Positions 45,849 to 54,193 are shown, numbered from the stretch's first letter. The stretch is DNA of 64,000 nucleotides from Harryflintia acetispora (GCA_004340125.1 SLUK01000004.1:48772-112771), one strand, 5' to 3'. The notes: generated from the letters alone by a model not told the origin. Numbers and translations are program-made.

Positions 45849-45892
45849 AAGCCGCGGGCCCCGGTTTGAAACCGGGACCCGCGGCTTTTTTA
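45849..45892. terminator. Rho-independent terminator
   Basis: GCCGCGGG and CCCGGTTT pair with AAACCGGG and CCCGCGGC, followed by TTTTTTATT. Placed between the converging nitroreductase and cytidine deaminase genes. Confidence 0.92.
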
Positions 45893-45959
45893 TTGTTGAG
45901 CGTGAGCGAAGCAACAGAAATTGCGCACAGAAACGGGAGCAGGCGCAGCCGCTCAGAGC

Positions 45960-46340
45960 CTACCACCGCTCGGGCAGCAGGTCGCCGATGGTGCTCACCC
46001 GTCCGCCGTCGAGCAGCACCTCGCAGCGGTAATTGTCGTCGTGCACCTGGCAGATGAACTCCCGGCAGCGCCCGCAGGGCGGGATCACACGGTCGTTTGC
46101 GCCCACCGCCACCATGCGCAGGATCCGGTTTTCCCCGGCGGTCACCATCGCCGCGATGGCGGCGTGCTCGGCGCAAAAGCCCATCGAACAGGGGGTGTCG
46201 ATGCATACCCCGCAGTAGACATGGCCCTGCTCGCTTAGTATCGCCGCGGCCACCGACCCGGCCTCGGAATGCTTTGAAAGGGCGCGGGAACCGCGCTTCG
46301 ATTTTGCCAGCTCATAGAGCTCGTTCCAATCCGTCACCAT
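45960..46340 (-). CDS. Cytidine deaminase-like protein (blasticidin-S-deaminase-like)
   Basis: 126 residues. Zinc site C-A-E-H-A-A-I and P-P-C-G-R-C-R-E-F, the C/H-A-E...P-C-x-x-C signature. Standard cytidine deaminase has the same length; the N-terminal S-K-R-G-S-R-A-L segment and the C-terminal end (L-L-P-E-R-W) resemble the blasticidin-deaminase-like branch, so the substrate could be a free nucleoside or an analogue. Its start overlaps the MBL gene by seven bases. Confidence 0.88.
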   Translation of the reverse strand: MVTDWNELYELAKSKRGSRALSKHSEAGSVAAAILSEQGHVYCGVCIDTPCSMGFCAEHAAIAAMVTAGENRILRMVAVGANDRVIPPCGRCREFICQVHDDNYRCEVLLDGGRVSTIGDLLPERW

Positions 46341-47044
46341 ATATGCTCCTTTAAATCGTGCAGTATCTCTTCCTTGCTCTGCGGCTGCCAGTGCCCGGTG
46401 AGGGCAATCTCAAAGTCCAGCGCTTCCAGCCGGCCGATCAGCTCCCCCAGCTCCTTTTGCGGGTAGTGCGCCGGGCCGTGGTGGAAGTCCTCGCAGGCGC
46501 AGTCCCCCAAAAAGAGGACCCCCGCCCGCTCGAGCAGATACACCACGCTGTCCGGGCTGTGCGGGCCGCCGACTTGGCACGCCCGGCAGACCTCCCCGCC
46601 CAAATCGAGGCGCAGCCCGCCCTCAAACAGGAGGTCGGCGTTCTTCACCACGATCTGCGAGCGGTCGGGATATTCCTTCTTGATGTTGTCACAGCAGAAG
46701 GGGATGTCCTCCCCCGAGGCGATCCGCCCCTCCATCTCCTCGTCGGACCAGCCCCAGCGGGCCATCCGCGCGAGGTAATCCCCGGTCTGGCGGCTGGCAA
46801 TCGAAACCGCACCGAGCGCATGCAGCCCGTAGACATGGTCCCAGTGCCAGTGCGTCAGCCCGACGAAAGCCGGGGCGGGCAGCCCCAGCTCCCTGCGCTG
46901 CCGCTCGAACAGGGCGGCGTGCGCCGCCGAATTGCCCGCGTCCACCATCAGAGCGTACCGCTCGCCCCTTATGTAGCCCAACACCGGGCGGTCGGTGCGC
47001 GCATCGTGGGGCAGGTAATAGACCCGCCCGGTCAGCTTTTCCAT
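46334..47044 (-). CDS. MBL-fold metallo-hydrolase
   Basis: 236 residues. Metal site T-H-W-H-W-D-H (H-x-H-x-D-H) near residue 75, G-G-P-H-S-P-D-S and L-F-L-G-D-C-A as second-sphere motifs, and T-G-H-W near the C-terminus. Cytoplasmic hydrolase, substrate unknown (families include glyoxalase-II-like thioesterases and lactonases). Start ATG 47044 has AAAGGGA eight bases upstream; an alternative ATG (47062) overlaps the stop of the dehydrogenase gene. Confidence 0.87.
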   Translation of the reverse strand: MEKLTGRVYYLPHDARTDRPVLGYIRGERYALMVDAGNSAAHAALFERQRRELGLPAPAFVGLTHWHWDHVYGLHALGAVSIASRQTGDYLARMARWGWSDEEMEGRIASGEDIPFCCDNIKKEYPDRSQIVVKNADLLFEGGLRLDLGGEVCRACQVGGPHSPDSVVYLLERAGVLFLGDCACEDFHHGPAHYPQKELGELIGRLEALDFEIALTGHWQPQSKEEILHDLKEHIW

Positions 47045-47058
47045 TCTTTCGTTCCCTT

Positions 47059-48105
47059 TCATTCGCCGTAGGTGACCACCCATTTGAGGCAGCCGTCCTC
47101 CCGGTTTTCAAAGACCCGGTACCCTTCGAGGATGTTTTGCAGCGGGCCGCGGTGGGTGATAAGAAAGCTGGTGTCGAGCTTCCCCGCTTCAATCAGTCCG
47201 AGCAGCCGCGCGCAGTGGACGGCGTCCACCCCGCCGGTCTTAAAGACCAGGTTTTTGCCGTACATCTGCGGCAGGGGGAAGGTCTGGTCCTCCTCGTACA
47301 TCGCCAAAAGCGCCACCACGGCGTTGGCGCGCGCCAGCCGCCAGGCGAGGGAAAAGGTCCCCTTCGCCCCGGCGCATTCGATCACCCCGTCCGCGCCCCG
47401 GCCGTGGGTGAGGGCAAGGACCTGTTCGCAAACGTCTTCTGCCGGGTCGAGGGCGGCGTCGGCCAAGCCCCGCTGCAGCGCCAGCCGGCGGCGCGCTTCG
47501 ATGGGCTCCACCGCTATAATCTGCCGCGCCCCCATCAGGCGGGCGCACTGCATGGCGCAAAGGCCGACCGGCCCGGCGCCGATCACCGCGACCGTGTCCC
47601 CTTCCCGGATTTCACAGAGCCCGGCCCCAAAGTAGCCCGAGGAGAGGATGTCCCCTACGAAAAGGGCCTCCTCGTCGCGCACCGAATCGGGGATGGGGGT
47701 AAGGCCGGTGTCGGCGAAGGGAACCCGCACATACTGCGCCTGGCAGCCGTCGATCCGGCAGCCGAGCTCCCAGCCCCCGCGCTCGCAGTTGTTGACGTAC
47801 CCCCGGCGGCAGTGCCAGCATGAGCCGCAAAAGGATATGCAATTGGCCGCCACCCGTGCGCCGGGGCGCAGGGGCACATCCTCCCCGGCTCGCACGACCT
47901 CGCCCACAAACTCGTGCCCGAGCACCACCCCGGGGAGCGCCCTGGGCACCGCCCCGGCACGGATATGCAAATCACTCGTGCAGATGGTCGAGCGGGTCAC
48001 CCGCACGATCGCATCGCGCCGGTCCTGCAAGCGCGGCACCGGCCGCTCCTCGAGCGAAAGGGCGTCTCCCTCGCGGCAGACCAGGGCCAGCATGGTGTCC
48101 TTCAT
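47059..48105 (-). CDS. Zinc-dependent alcohol dehydrogenase-family protein (MDR)
   Basis: 348 residues. Catalytic zinc ligands in I-C-T-S-D-L-H and G-H-E-F-V-G-E-V; structural zinc loop C-G-S-C-W-H-C-R-R-G-Y-V-N-N-C; Rossmann motif V-I-G-A-G-P-V-G. Resembles threonine dehydrogenase or (R,R)-butanediol dehydrogenase-type enzymes; substrate not assignable. Begins directly after the stop of the ArsC/Spx-like gene and runs into the MBL gene, so the order arsC-like, adh, MBL, cytidine deaminase is one operon. Confidence 0.9.
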   Translation of the reverse strand: MKDTMLALVCREGDALSLEERPVPRLQDRRDAIVRVTRSTICTSDLHIRAGAVPRALPGVVLGHEFVGEVVRAGEDVPLRPGARVAANCISFCGSCWHCRRGYVNNCERGGWELGCRIDGCQAQYVRVPFADTGLTPIPDSVRDEEALFVGDILSSGYFGAGLCEIREGDTVAVIGAGPVGLCAMQCARLMGARQIIAVEPIEARRRLALQRGLADAALDPAEDVCEQVLALTHGRGADGVIECAGAKGTFSLAWRLARANAVVALLAMYEEDQTFPLPQMYGKNLVFKTGGVDAVHCARLLGLIEAGKLDTSFLITHRGPLQNILEGYRVFENREDGCLKWVVTYGE

Positions 48106-48468
48106 CTAAGCCTTCAGCCTCTCTTCCCACTCGGCCGGCTTGAAGCCCGCCAGCGCGAAATCTGTCCCCACGATCAGCGGGCGCTTGACGAGCATGCCGT
48201 TGGTCGCGAGCAGGTCAAGCTGCTCCTCCTCGCTCATGTCCGGCAGGCGCTCGCGCAGGTTCTGCTCCTTATAGAGCATGCCGCTGGTGTTGAAAAAGCG
48301 CTTGAGCGGCAGGCCGCTGCGCGAATGCCAGTCGGCGAGCTCCCCAGCGGTGGGCCTTTCCTCCACGATGTACCGCTCCTGATAGGAGACGCCGTTTTCA
48401 TCCAGCCAGCGCTTGGCCTTCTGGCAGGTGGAGCACTTGGGATACCACACGAACAAAACCGTCTTCAT
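48106..48468 (-). CDS. ArsC/Spx-family thioredoxin-fold protein
   Basis: 120 residues. Y-P-K-C-S-T-C-Q-K-A near the start gives a C-x-x-C redox pair as in Spx and YffB; F-F-N-T-S-G-x-x-Y and the conserved R-P segment V-K-R-P-L-I-V follow. Spx-type members bind the RNA polymerase alpha subunit in redox stress; others are arsenate-reductase-like. Which applies is open. Start ATG 48468 taken over ATG 48480 from spacing to AAAGGA. Leader carries the shared hairpin/TTCCCGGGAA element. Confidence 0.87.
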   Translation of the reverse strand: MKTVLFVWYPKCSTCQKAKRWLDENGVSYQERYIVEERPTAGELADWHSRSGLPLKRFFNTSGMLYKEQNLRERLPDMSEEEQLDLLATNGMLVKRPLIVGTDFALAGFKPAEWEERLKA

Positions 48469-48477
48469 ATCTTTAAT

Positions 48478-48526
48478 CATTCCTTTCCCGGGAATTGCGT
48501 CGGTTTCGGCAAAGCCGAAATGACGG
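48478..48526 (-). repeat. Leader element copy 3 (hairpin plus TTCCCGGGAA)
   Basis: Contains a perfect hairpin TTTCGGC-AAA-GCCGAAA, then the palindrome TTCCCGGGAA (48485-48494) and AAAGGA. Matches 37995-38045 with only a few substitutions over about 47 bases. Confidence 0.75.
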
Positions 48527-48557
48527 TTGTAAGACCACTAAAACGTAAAACCATAAG

Positions 48558-48579
48558 TTTGAAAGATTCATCTTTCAAA
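48558..48579 (-). terminator. Hairpin at the end of the HD-domain gene
   Basis: TTTGAAAGA pairs with TCTTTCAAA over a four-base loop and overlaps the stop codon at 48575. No U-run; weak terminator candidate. Confidence 0.35.
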
Positions 48580-49141
48580 TTTCCATCTCCCCCATCAGGC
48601 TGCGCATGGCCAGGATGGTCTTACTGATCAGCTCGTCGAGCTCCATCCCCAGCAGCTCGGCCCCCCGTGCGATCACCTCGCGCGAGCAGCCCGCGGCAAA
48701 GGCAGGGGTCTTAAATTTCTTCTTGACCGACTTGAGCTCGAGGTCGCTCACGCTTTTGGACGGGCGCATGATGGCCACCGCCCCGATCAGCCCGGTGAGC
48801 TCGTCGGTGGCGTAGAGCACCTTCTCCATCACATGCTCGGGCTTCAGGTCGGTGCAGGCCGGCCAGCCGTGGCAGGCCGCCGCGCGGATAATTCTCCCGT
48901 CGATCCCCGCCTCCTTCATCAGCTCCTGCTCCTTTATGCAGTGCTCGTCCGGGAACTGCTCGAAATCCAGATCATGCAGCAGCCCGACCACCTTCCAGAA
49001 CTCGACGTTCTGCGGGTCGTACTCCTTTGCAAAATAGCCCATCACCCCGGACACGATCTTCGCGTGCCGCAGGTGGAAGTCCTCCTTGTTGTACTGCCGC
49101 AGCAGCTCCTGCGCCTGTTCTATCGTCGGTACCATTCCCAT
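48575..49141 (-). CDS. HD-domain hydrolase
   Basis: 188 residues. The metal-binding HD pair lies in V-V-G-L-L-H-D-L-D-F-E, with an upstream His in L-R-H-A-K-I-V and a downstream A-C-H-G-W; A-T-D-E-L-T-G-L follows as usual in small HDIG-type phosphohydrolases. Substrate unknown. ATG 49141 follows AAGGAG. Confidence 0.87.
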   Translation of the reverse strand: MGMVPTIEQAQELLRQYNKEDFHLRHAKIVSGVMGYFAKEYDPQNVEFWKVVGLLHDLDFEQFPDEHCIKEQELMKEAGIDGRIIRAAACHGWPACTDLKPEHVMEKVLYATDELTGLIGAVAIMRPSKSVSDLELKSVKKKFKTPAFAAGCSREVIARGAELLGMELDELISKTILAMRSLMGEMEI

Positions 49142-49158
49142 TTTTACACGTCTCCTTC

Positions 49159-49362
49159 CTATTGCTCAATGATTGCCTGCACCCGGCCGACCGCCCCGCC
49201 CTCCTCGAGCATAACTTTGATTCCGTGCGGGTGGTTGGGGCTCTTGGTTAAAATCCGTTTGACATGCCCGCGGGTCAGCTTACCGGTGGGCTGGTCGCAT
49301 TTTAACACGACGTCCACCAGTGCCCCGGGGGCGATGTCCTTTCGAAGCTTGCCGTCCGGCAT
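49159..49362 (-). CDS. YwbE family protein
   Basis: 67 residues. R-K-D-I-A-P-G-A-L-V-D-V-V-L-K, D-Q-P-T-G-K-L-T-R-G, I-L-T-K-S and H-P-H-G-I-K-V match Bacillus subtilis YwbE along its length by recall. Small basic protein of unknown function, predicted OB-like. ATG 49362 chosen from homology; the frame extends upstream into hairpin-rich leader. Confidence 0.88.
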   Translation of the reverse strand: MPDGKLRKDIAPGALVDVVLKCDQPTGKLTRGHVKRILTKSPNHPHGIKVMLEEGGAVGRVQAIIEQ

Positions 49363-49384
49363 AAAATGACCATCCCTTTCTGAA

Positions 49385-49475
49385 AGTTTCGTGCCGGTTT
49401 CGCCGCGCGAAATTGCCGCCAGCGGCGGCATAGGCACAAAAACTCTATGCTTGAAAGTAACCTTTCTTTACTTTC
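49385..49475 (-). promoter_or_regulatory. Hairpin-rich leader of ywbE
   Basis: In order on the minus strand: GAAAGTAA/TTACTTTC (49453-49475), TGCCGCC/GGCGGCA, and TTTCGC/GCGAAA. The last two, with the flanking CCGG-T-T-T-C-G, resemble a diverged form of the hairpin in the leader elements at 37995 and 48478. Confidence 0.4.
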
Positions 49476-49478
49476 CCT

Positions 49479-49507
49479 ATTGTAGCCCATCCACCCTACT
49501 TAAGCAA
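49479..49507 (-). promoter_or_regulatory. Probable promoter of ywbE and the HD gene
   Basis: Minus strand: TTGCTT (49502-49507), 17-nt spacer, TACAAT (49479-49484). Confidence 0.55.
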
Positions 49508-49543
49508 CCGGGACGGCGGCAAATTTTGCACAGGACCATATAA

Positions 49544-49575
49544 AAGCGGCCTGCCGCAATTTCGGCAAGCCGCTT
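49544..49575 (-). terminator. Terminator of the VWA-protein gene
   Basis: Minus strand: AAGCGGC...GCCGCTT with inner GCCG/CGGC, followed by TTTT. Confidence 0.85.
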
Positions 49576-49605
49576 CTATTTTTACCCTGCTGCGCAGGGA
49601 GCACC

Positions 49606-52600
49606 TCATTTCTTGCTTTGGCGCAGGACCAGCACCCCGGCGGCCAGAGCCAATATCCCAAGCCCGCAGGCGGCCTCGGCGGCCTGCCCGCCCGAAACCG
49701 GCAGCTTGCCCAGAGGGATCATCTCGTCCTCGATGGTGACAAGATCGCCGGCCTGCGGCAGCAGGGGCTGCGCCGCCAGGGGGATCGCCTCGTCCTCGAT
49801 GGTCACCGTTTCACCCTGGGACGGTACGCGCACCGGCGCGTAAGGGCCGTGGGTGCCCTCGTCGTCGTCCCGGTCGTTCGGGCGGGAGGGGCGGTAGTCG
49901 TCCGGCTCCACCGGAGCGGGCGGGGTTGGCGGAGTAGGCGGAGTGGGGGGCGTCGGCGGATCAGGAGGCGTCGGCGGGGTGGGCGGATCGTCCTTCTGCA
50001 CCGTCGCCTTATAGTAATAAGTGACGATCAGGCGCTTCCCGGGGGACAGCGCGAGCGGATCGTGGGGTGAAACCTCCCCGGCAAGGGGCAGGGCCAGCAG
50101 CACGGCGTTGGCCGCCTGCCCGAGCGAAGAAATGCGCTCCTCCTGCCGCCCGATCCTTTTGTCCAGCTCCTCAATCTGCCCCTGCAGCTCTTCCATGAGC
50201 GCCTGGGCCGAGGCGGCGAAGCCGTCGAGATCGTCCGGCGAGAGGGAAAGCCCCAGTTCGCCGGCCGCGCTTTCCAGCTCCCCTGTCCAGTCGCGCCCGC
50301 CCTCGGGCGGCTCCTTGCCGGTATCCGCGGGCTCCTGATCGCTGTCCACGTCCGGATCGGAATCATCCTTGGCACTGTTCAGCGCCGCACGGGCCGCTTC
50401 CAGCTCCTGCTTTGCTTCCTTAAGCGCAAGCCCGGTTTCCTCGGACCCGCCTTCCGATTCCCCGATCGTCGGGTCCCCGTCCAGCGCGTCCAGGCGCTCC
50501 CGCAGCAGCCGGACCTTCTCCTCGGCCGCGCGCACCGCCTCTTCAAGCGCCGCGAGGCCGCTGTTCTCCCCGCCGTCTTCCTCGGGATCGACCGTCCCGG
50601 CGGGCTCCTCCCCGGCAGTCTCCTCCCCAGCGGCCTGCTCACGGCAGCCCGCGATCAATTCCGGCACGCCGGCGGCGAGATCATAAAGCCGCCGCGCCTC
50701 GTCCCGCTCGTCCTCGAGCGCCGCCAATGCGTCGTATTCCTCCTGCGGCGCCGCAGCAAGGGCGTTCGTCACCTCGGGCAGGTCCTCCTCGTCGGCCTCG
50801 ATCTGCTCGAGCGAAAAGCTCAGCTTCGGATCGGTGTTCCCATTGGGGGCGTCATTTTCATATTTGCCCGCCGCAAAGGACTCGCCGATGGTGGCCTGCA
50901 GTCCCTGCTCGGTATAGTCGAACTGGGGATATTCCCGGTAAACATGCTTCACCACCAGCTCGGCGCGCGGCTCGGGTACCGGGGCGAAGTAGGCGATAAC
51001 GACGTTCTCCCCATCCTTGGACAGCCGCAGCGGGAGGTTTTCATAGTGGCTGAACTGGTATTTGCCGCCCGGCAGGGCCGCGGCAGACCGGGCCAGCTTC
51101 TGCTGGTCGATCTCCGTCAGCAGCGTGTCCTCGTCGGCGGAGTCCTGATAGACGGTCATCTCGTACGCCCCGTCGGTGGTCATCAGCCGCACGGTGTATT
51201 TTATCTTTTCGGGCGGGAGGACCGGGTCGGGCAGATAGAGCACATCCAAAACGTTGGCCGCCGCGTCCCCGGTGATCCGCAGGCTTCGGGCCTGCCCCTC
51301 GCTGAGGTGATAGCCCTGCGGCAGCTTATACAGCAGCTGCCCCTCGTCCGCCGTCTCGCCGAAGGACAGGGTGGTGTTGGCGGCGGCGCTGCCCTGGTAG
51401 CTGCCCAGGTATCCGCTCTCGCCGATGGTGCTCACCCGGTCGCGGTAATAGTTGACGGTGTAGCCGGTCTCGGCGCCCGGCAGGAAGACCACCCGGATGA
51501 CGTTGCGCTCGGCAAACTCGGTGACGGCCTGCATGGACGTCTCATGGATGGTCCCGCTGGTCTGATAGCCGTCCGGCAGCACGCTCCCGGCGGGGGCGGT
51601 GAGGGAAACCTGAGCGCGCAGCTGCTCGATCGAGGTGCCGTAGGCGTAATCGCCCAGCGCCGCCTCGCCGAGGAAATGCTCGCTGCGAATGTCGCCGTAG
51701 TAATATTCCACCTTCACCGGGTAGGATGGGAGGCGATAGCCGAAGAAAATAATCCCGGTCTGCCCGTTTTTGACGACGCCCCGCGTCGGATTTGCGCTTC
51801 CGTTGTGCTGGGCGCTGGCGGGCTCATATTGGCAATCCATATTCCCGTAGCGGACGCTCTCCCGCGCGGTGACGATGTGCGTCCCGATGGGAAGCAACCT
51901 CTTGTCCGTCCCCGTGGAGGAGGGGTCCTCGACGTAGTAGGGCGAAATCTCGACGCGCTGCGTGAAGGGGACGACCGTACCCTCGCTGTTGACCGTACGG
52001 CCCTCGGCGTCGACGAGATAGGGCACCACCCGGATCATCCCACCCTGCACCGGCAGGTAGGGGGAGGCGACCGTCTGCGCGCAGGGATGGCCGGCAAAGT
52101 TTGTGTACCGCAGTCTGGCCCCCGGGATGTTGGTCGGGTAGCTGCCGGTCTTGTTGACATAGGAGGGGGCGAGCTTGACCGGGATCGAGAGGGTCGCGCC
52201 GTTCTCGTTGATCTCCCCGATGGACCACTCGACGTTGTTGTTCTCCTCCCACGCCTCGCCGGCGCTGGCAACCAGTTCGTCGGCGCGGGAGCTGTCATAG
52301 GAAAAGTATTTGGAGTCGATCAGGTCGCGCAGCACCGCCTCGGTGCCCGCCACCTTCATATTCCCGGCGATGGTGGCGTACAGCCCGCTCAGGTCGTCCG
52401 AATCCCCCACCAGGTAGGTGTAGCCCGCGCCGGAGGAGAGCCGGCCCAGCAGCGAGCCGTCCCCCGCCTCGTCCCCGATCCCGACGGTGTAGATCTTGAC
52501 GTTCAGGTCCTGCTTGATCCGCGCGGCGGCGGCGACCCCGGTCTTGTTGGCCGGGTCGGGGAGGCCGTCGGTGAGGAAGACCACATAGGCCGGCCGGTCG

Positions 52601-53433
52601 CTCTCCCCCCGGGCGGCGAGCAGCCGCTCGGCCGCCTCGAACGCACGGGTGTAATCGGTGTCGCCGCGGGGATAGAGCTCATCGATCGCGCCGAGGAGCT
52701 GCGATTTCTGATCCCGGCCCGAAATGCCCACATCGACCTGGGCGTAGGTGTCAAAGGATACCATCCCCACCTTGTTCTGGGAGGGGGTGCCGTCGGCGTT
52801 CTCCTTCATCATGATCTCGACGAAGTTTTTCGCCGCGCCCTTGACCACCTGCATGCGCATCTTGGAGGTGTTGCCCGGACAGGTTTCGGGCAGTCCCTCG
52901 GCGGGGACGTACTGCACCGGCTTGATCACGTCTCCGTGGGCGTTCTTCTTGACCTTGACCGGCCCGCCCTTTTCATTGTAGGTGATGGTGCTGCCGTAAC
53001 CGCAGACCGGACAGGTATAGTATTTTCTATAGTACCCTGCCGGCAGGCCGACCGGCGGCATATCCCGTTCGGTGTAGTTCGCCGTCGGCTCCCCGCAGAC
53101 GGCGTCCTGGATGGCCGGGGCCGACATGGTGCCCGAGCGGTCGAGGATCAGAACCACGTCCACCCCCGCGTTGGCCGGCACGCCGGCGACCGAAAAGTGG
53201 ATCGTGGCCTCGCCCTTTTGATAATCGGTCCACTCGGCGCTCTTTTGCATCTGCACCGAGCCCTCCTTGGGATACTCGGGATAATCCGCGCGGTTGGCCC
53301 CGGCGGCCGGGGCCGCGGTCAGCGCGGCACCGCTGCTCAGGGTATCGGAGGGCGCAGCAAACACATTGACGGGCAGCGCGCTCAGGCACAAGGCCGCAGC
53401 CGCGACAGCCGCCAGGATCTTATTCTTTTTCAT
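49606..53433 (-). CDS. VWA-domain cell-surface protein with MucBP-like repeats and sortase-like tail
   Basis: 1,275 residues. Signal peptide about 1-26. A von Willebrand A domain (about 91-350) has the MIDAS D-R-S-G-T at 98-102, a Thr-bearing R-G-D-T-D-Y loop (about 247) and F-L-T-D-G-L-P-D (about 276). Between the first MIDAS loop and the next helix lies an insertion of about 70 residues with Cys at about 113, 131, 134 and 175 (including C-P-V-C-G), zinc-ribbon-like. Then beta-rich repeats of MucBP type, an acidic coiled coil with an internal Glu/Gly-rich stretch, a Pro-Thr run (repeated P-P-T), two V-T-I-E-D-E-x-I-P-L repeats, and a tail of L-P-V-S-G, hydrophobic helix and R-Q-S-K-K. L-P-V-S-G is not a standard L-P-x-T-G but is placed like one. 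Likely wall-linked adhesin or pilus-tip-like protein. Follows a hypothetical gene by 29 bp. Confidence 0.9.
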   Translation of the reverse strand: MKKNKILAAVAAAALCLSALPVNVFAAPSDTLSSGAALTAAPAAGANRADYPEYPKEGSVQMQKSAEWTDYQKGEATIHFSVAGVPANAGVDVVLILDRSGTMSAPAIQDAVCGEPTANYTERDMPPVGLPAGYYRKYYTCPVCGYGSTITYNEKGGPVKVKKNAHGDVIKPVQYVPAEGLPETCPGNTSKMRMQVVKGAAKNFVEIMMKENADGTPSQNKVGMVSFDTYAQVDVGISGRDQKSQLLGAIDELYPRGDTDYTRAFEAAERLLAARGESDRPAYVVFLTDGLPDPANKTGVAAAARIKQDLNVKIYTVGIGDEAGDGSLLGRLSSGAGYTYLVGDSDDLSGLYATIAGNMKVAGTEAVLRDLIDSKYFSYDSSRADELVASAGEAWEENNNVEWSIGEINENGATLSIPVKLAPSYVNKTGSYPTNIPGARLRYTNFAGHPCAQTVASPYLPVQGGMIRVVPYLVDAEGRTVNSEGTVVPFTQRVEISPYYVEDPSSTGTDKRLLPIGTHIVTARESVRYGNMDCQYEPASAQHNGSANPTRGVVKNGQTGIIFFGYRLPSYPVKVEYYYGDIRSEHFLGEAALGDYAYGTSIEQLRAQVSLTAPAGSVLPDGYQTSGTIHETSMQAVTEFAERNVIRVVFLPGAETGYTVNYYRDRVSTIGESGYLGSYQGSAAANTTLSFGETADEGQLLYKLPQGYHLSEGQARSLRITGDAAANVLDVLYLPDPVLPPEKIKYTVRLMTTDGAYEMTVYQDSADEDTLLTEIDQQKLARSAAALPGGKYQFSHYENLPLRLSKDGENVVIAYFAPVPEPRAELVVKHVYREYPQFDYTEQGLQATIGESFAAGKYENDAPNGNTDPKLSFSLEQIEADEEDLPEVTNALAAAPQEEYDALAALEDERDEARRLYDLAAGVPELIAGCREQAAGEETAGEEPAGTVDPEEDGGENSGLAALEEAVRAAEEKVRLLRERLDALDGDPTIGESEGGSEETGLALKEAKQELEAARAALNSAKDDSDPDVDSDQEPADTGKEPPEGGRDWTGELESAAGELGLSLSPDDLDGFAASAQALMEELQGQIEELDKRIGRQEERISSLGQAANAVLLALPLAGEVSPHDPLALSPGKRLIVTYYYKATVQKDDPPTPPTPPDPPTPPTPPTPPTPPAPVEPDDYRPSRPNDRDDDEGTHGPYAPVRVPSQGETVTIEDEAIPLAAQPLLPQAGDLVTIEDEMIPLGKLPVSGGQAAEAACGLGILALAAGVLVLRQSKK

Positions 53434-53462
53434 GTTAAATTATGCCTCCATCACAAGCTGTC

Positions 53463-53945
53463 TCAGTCTTCATCCTGCCAAGACGGATCGACCTCGCTGC
53501 CCAAGCCGCCCAGAGCGTCGTCCATCAGTTTGATCATTTCCAGGGTGCTGCGGAAGCGCTGCACCTTTTTCTTGTCCGCCCAGCGGATGGTGCCCTGCCA
53601 GGTGGCGTTCTGGCGGAATTGCACCTGTATGATAAAGGTGGCTTTCTCGCCGCGTTCGTTTTCAAAGATGATTTCGTCCATATATCTGCGCACCTCCCCG
53701 GGGCGGTATGATTGTGGTTTCTTGTCCTCGCTGAAGCTGCGGTAACGAAAGCTTGCCTGCGGGAACGCCAGCCGGTCGAAGAGCGCCTCCATCTGCCCGG
53801 CCATATCCAGCACGCCGTTAAAATCCATCGGCGCCTTTTCAAAGGGATTGATCAGCCTGCCGTAAATCTCACAGTTTTCATAGCGGTCTATGCACACCAG
53901 GGTGCGGGTCACATTGCTGGGTGGAATCCCGGTTGTGTTTGGCAA
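53463..53945 (-). CDS. Conserved hypothetical protein upstream of the VWA protein
   Basis: 160 residues, no signal peptide or membrane segment. N-terminal beta-rich part (T-L-V-C-I-D-R-Y, E-I-Y-G-R-L-I-N-P), a D-M-A-G-Q-M-E-A-L-F-D-R-L helix, a basic middle and a C-terminal part F-R-Q-N-A-T-W-Q-G-T-I-R-W with F-R-S-T-L-E-M-I-K-L-M-D. I recall the last segment from unnamed Clostridia proteins but can give no function. TTG 53945 is the start, eight bases after AAGGAGG. Probably co-transcribed with the VWA gene. Confidence 0.75.
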   Translation of the reverse strand: MPNTTGIPPSNVTRTLVCIDRYENCEIYGRLINPFEKAPMDFNGVLDMAGQMEALFDRLAFPQASFRYRSFSEDKKPQSYRPGEVRRYMDEIIFENERGEKATFIIQVQFRQNATWQGTIRWADKKKVQRFRSTLEMIKLMDDALGGLGSEVDPSWQDED

Positions 53946-54140
53946 TCGTGAATCCTCCTTCGCAGGTTTTTTCTTTCTATAGGCCCATTATGGCACGCCG
54001 CAGTCACATTCCGGTAACGCGAGCGAAATTCTTTTTTCTTTTTATGACCCCTTCTCATGCGAACTTCATTTTTGGTCCGCCCGCATAGTATAATGAGGGG
54101 AGCGCCCGCACGAGCGGGCACAAAAAATTAAAATATGGGG

Positions 54141-54169
54141 TTGACATCCGTGAGGGAGTTTTATATAAT
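54141..54169 (+). promoter_or_regulatory. Promoter of the metal-efflux operon
   Basis: TTGACA (54141-54146), 17-nt spacer, TATAAT (54164-54169): both boxes perfect. Confidence 0.92.
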
Positions 54170-54171
54170 AA

Positions 54172-54193
54172 CATATGAACAATAGCTCATATG
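54172..54193 (+). promoter_or_regulatory. ArsR/CadC-type operator
   Basis: Inverted repeat CATATGA-N8-TCATATG just downstream of the -10 box. Its half-site A-T-A-T-G-A-(A/G)-C matches the ATATGAAC half of SmtB/CadC/CzrA operators. Sensor binding here would block initiation until metal releases it. Confidence 0.8.
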
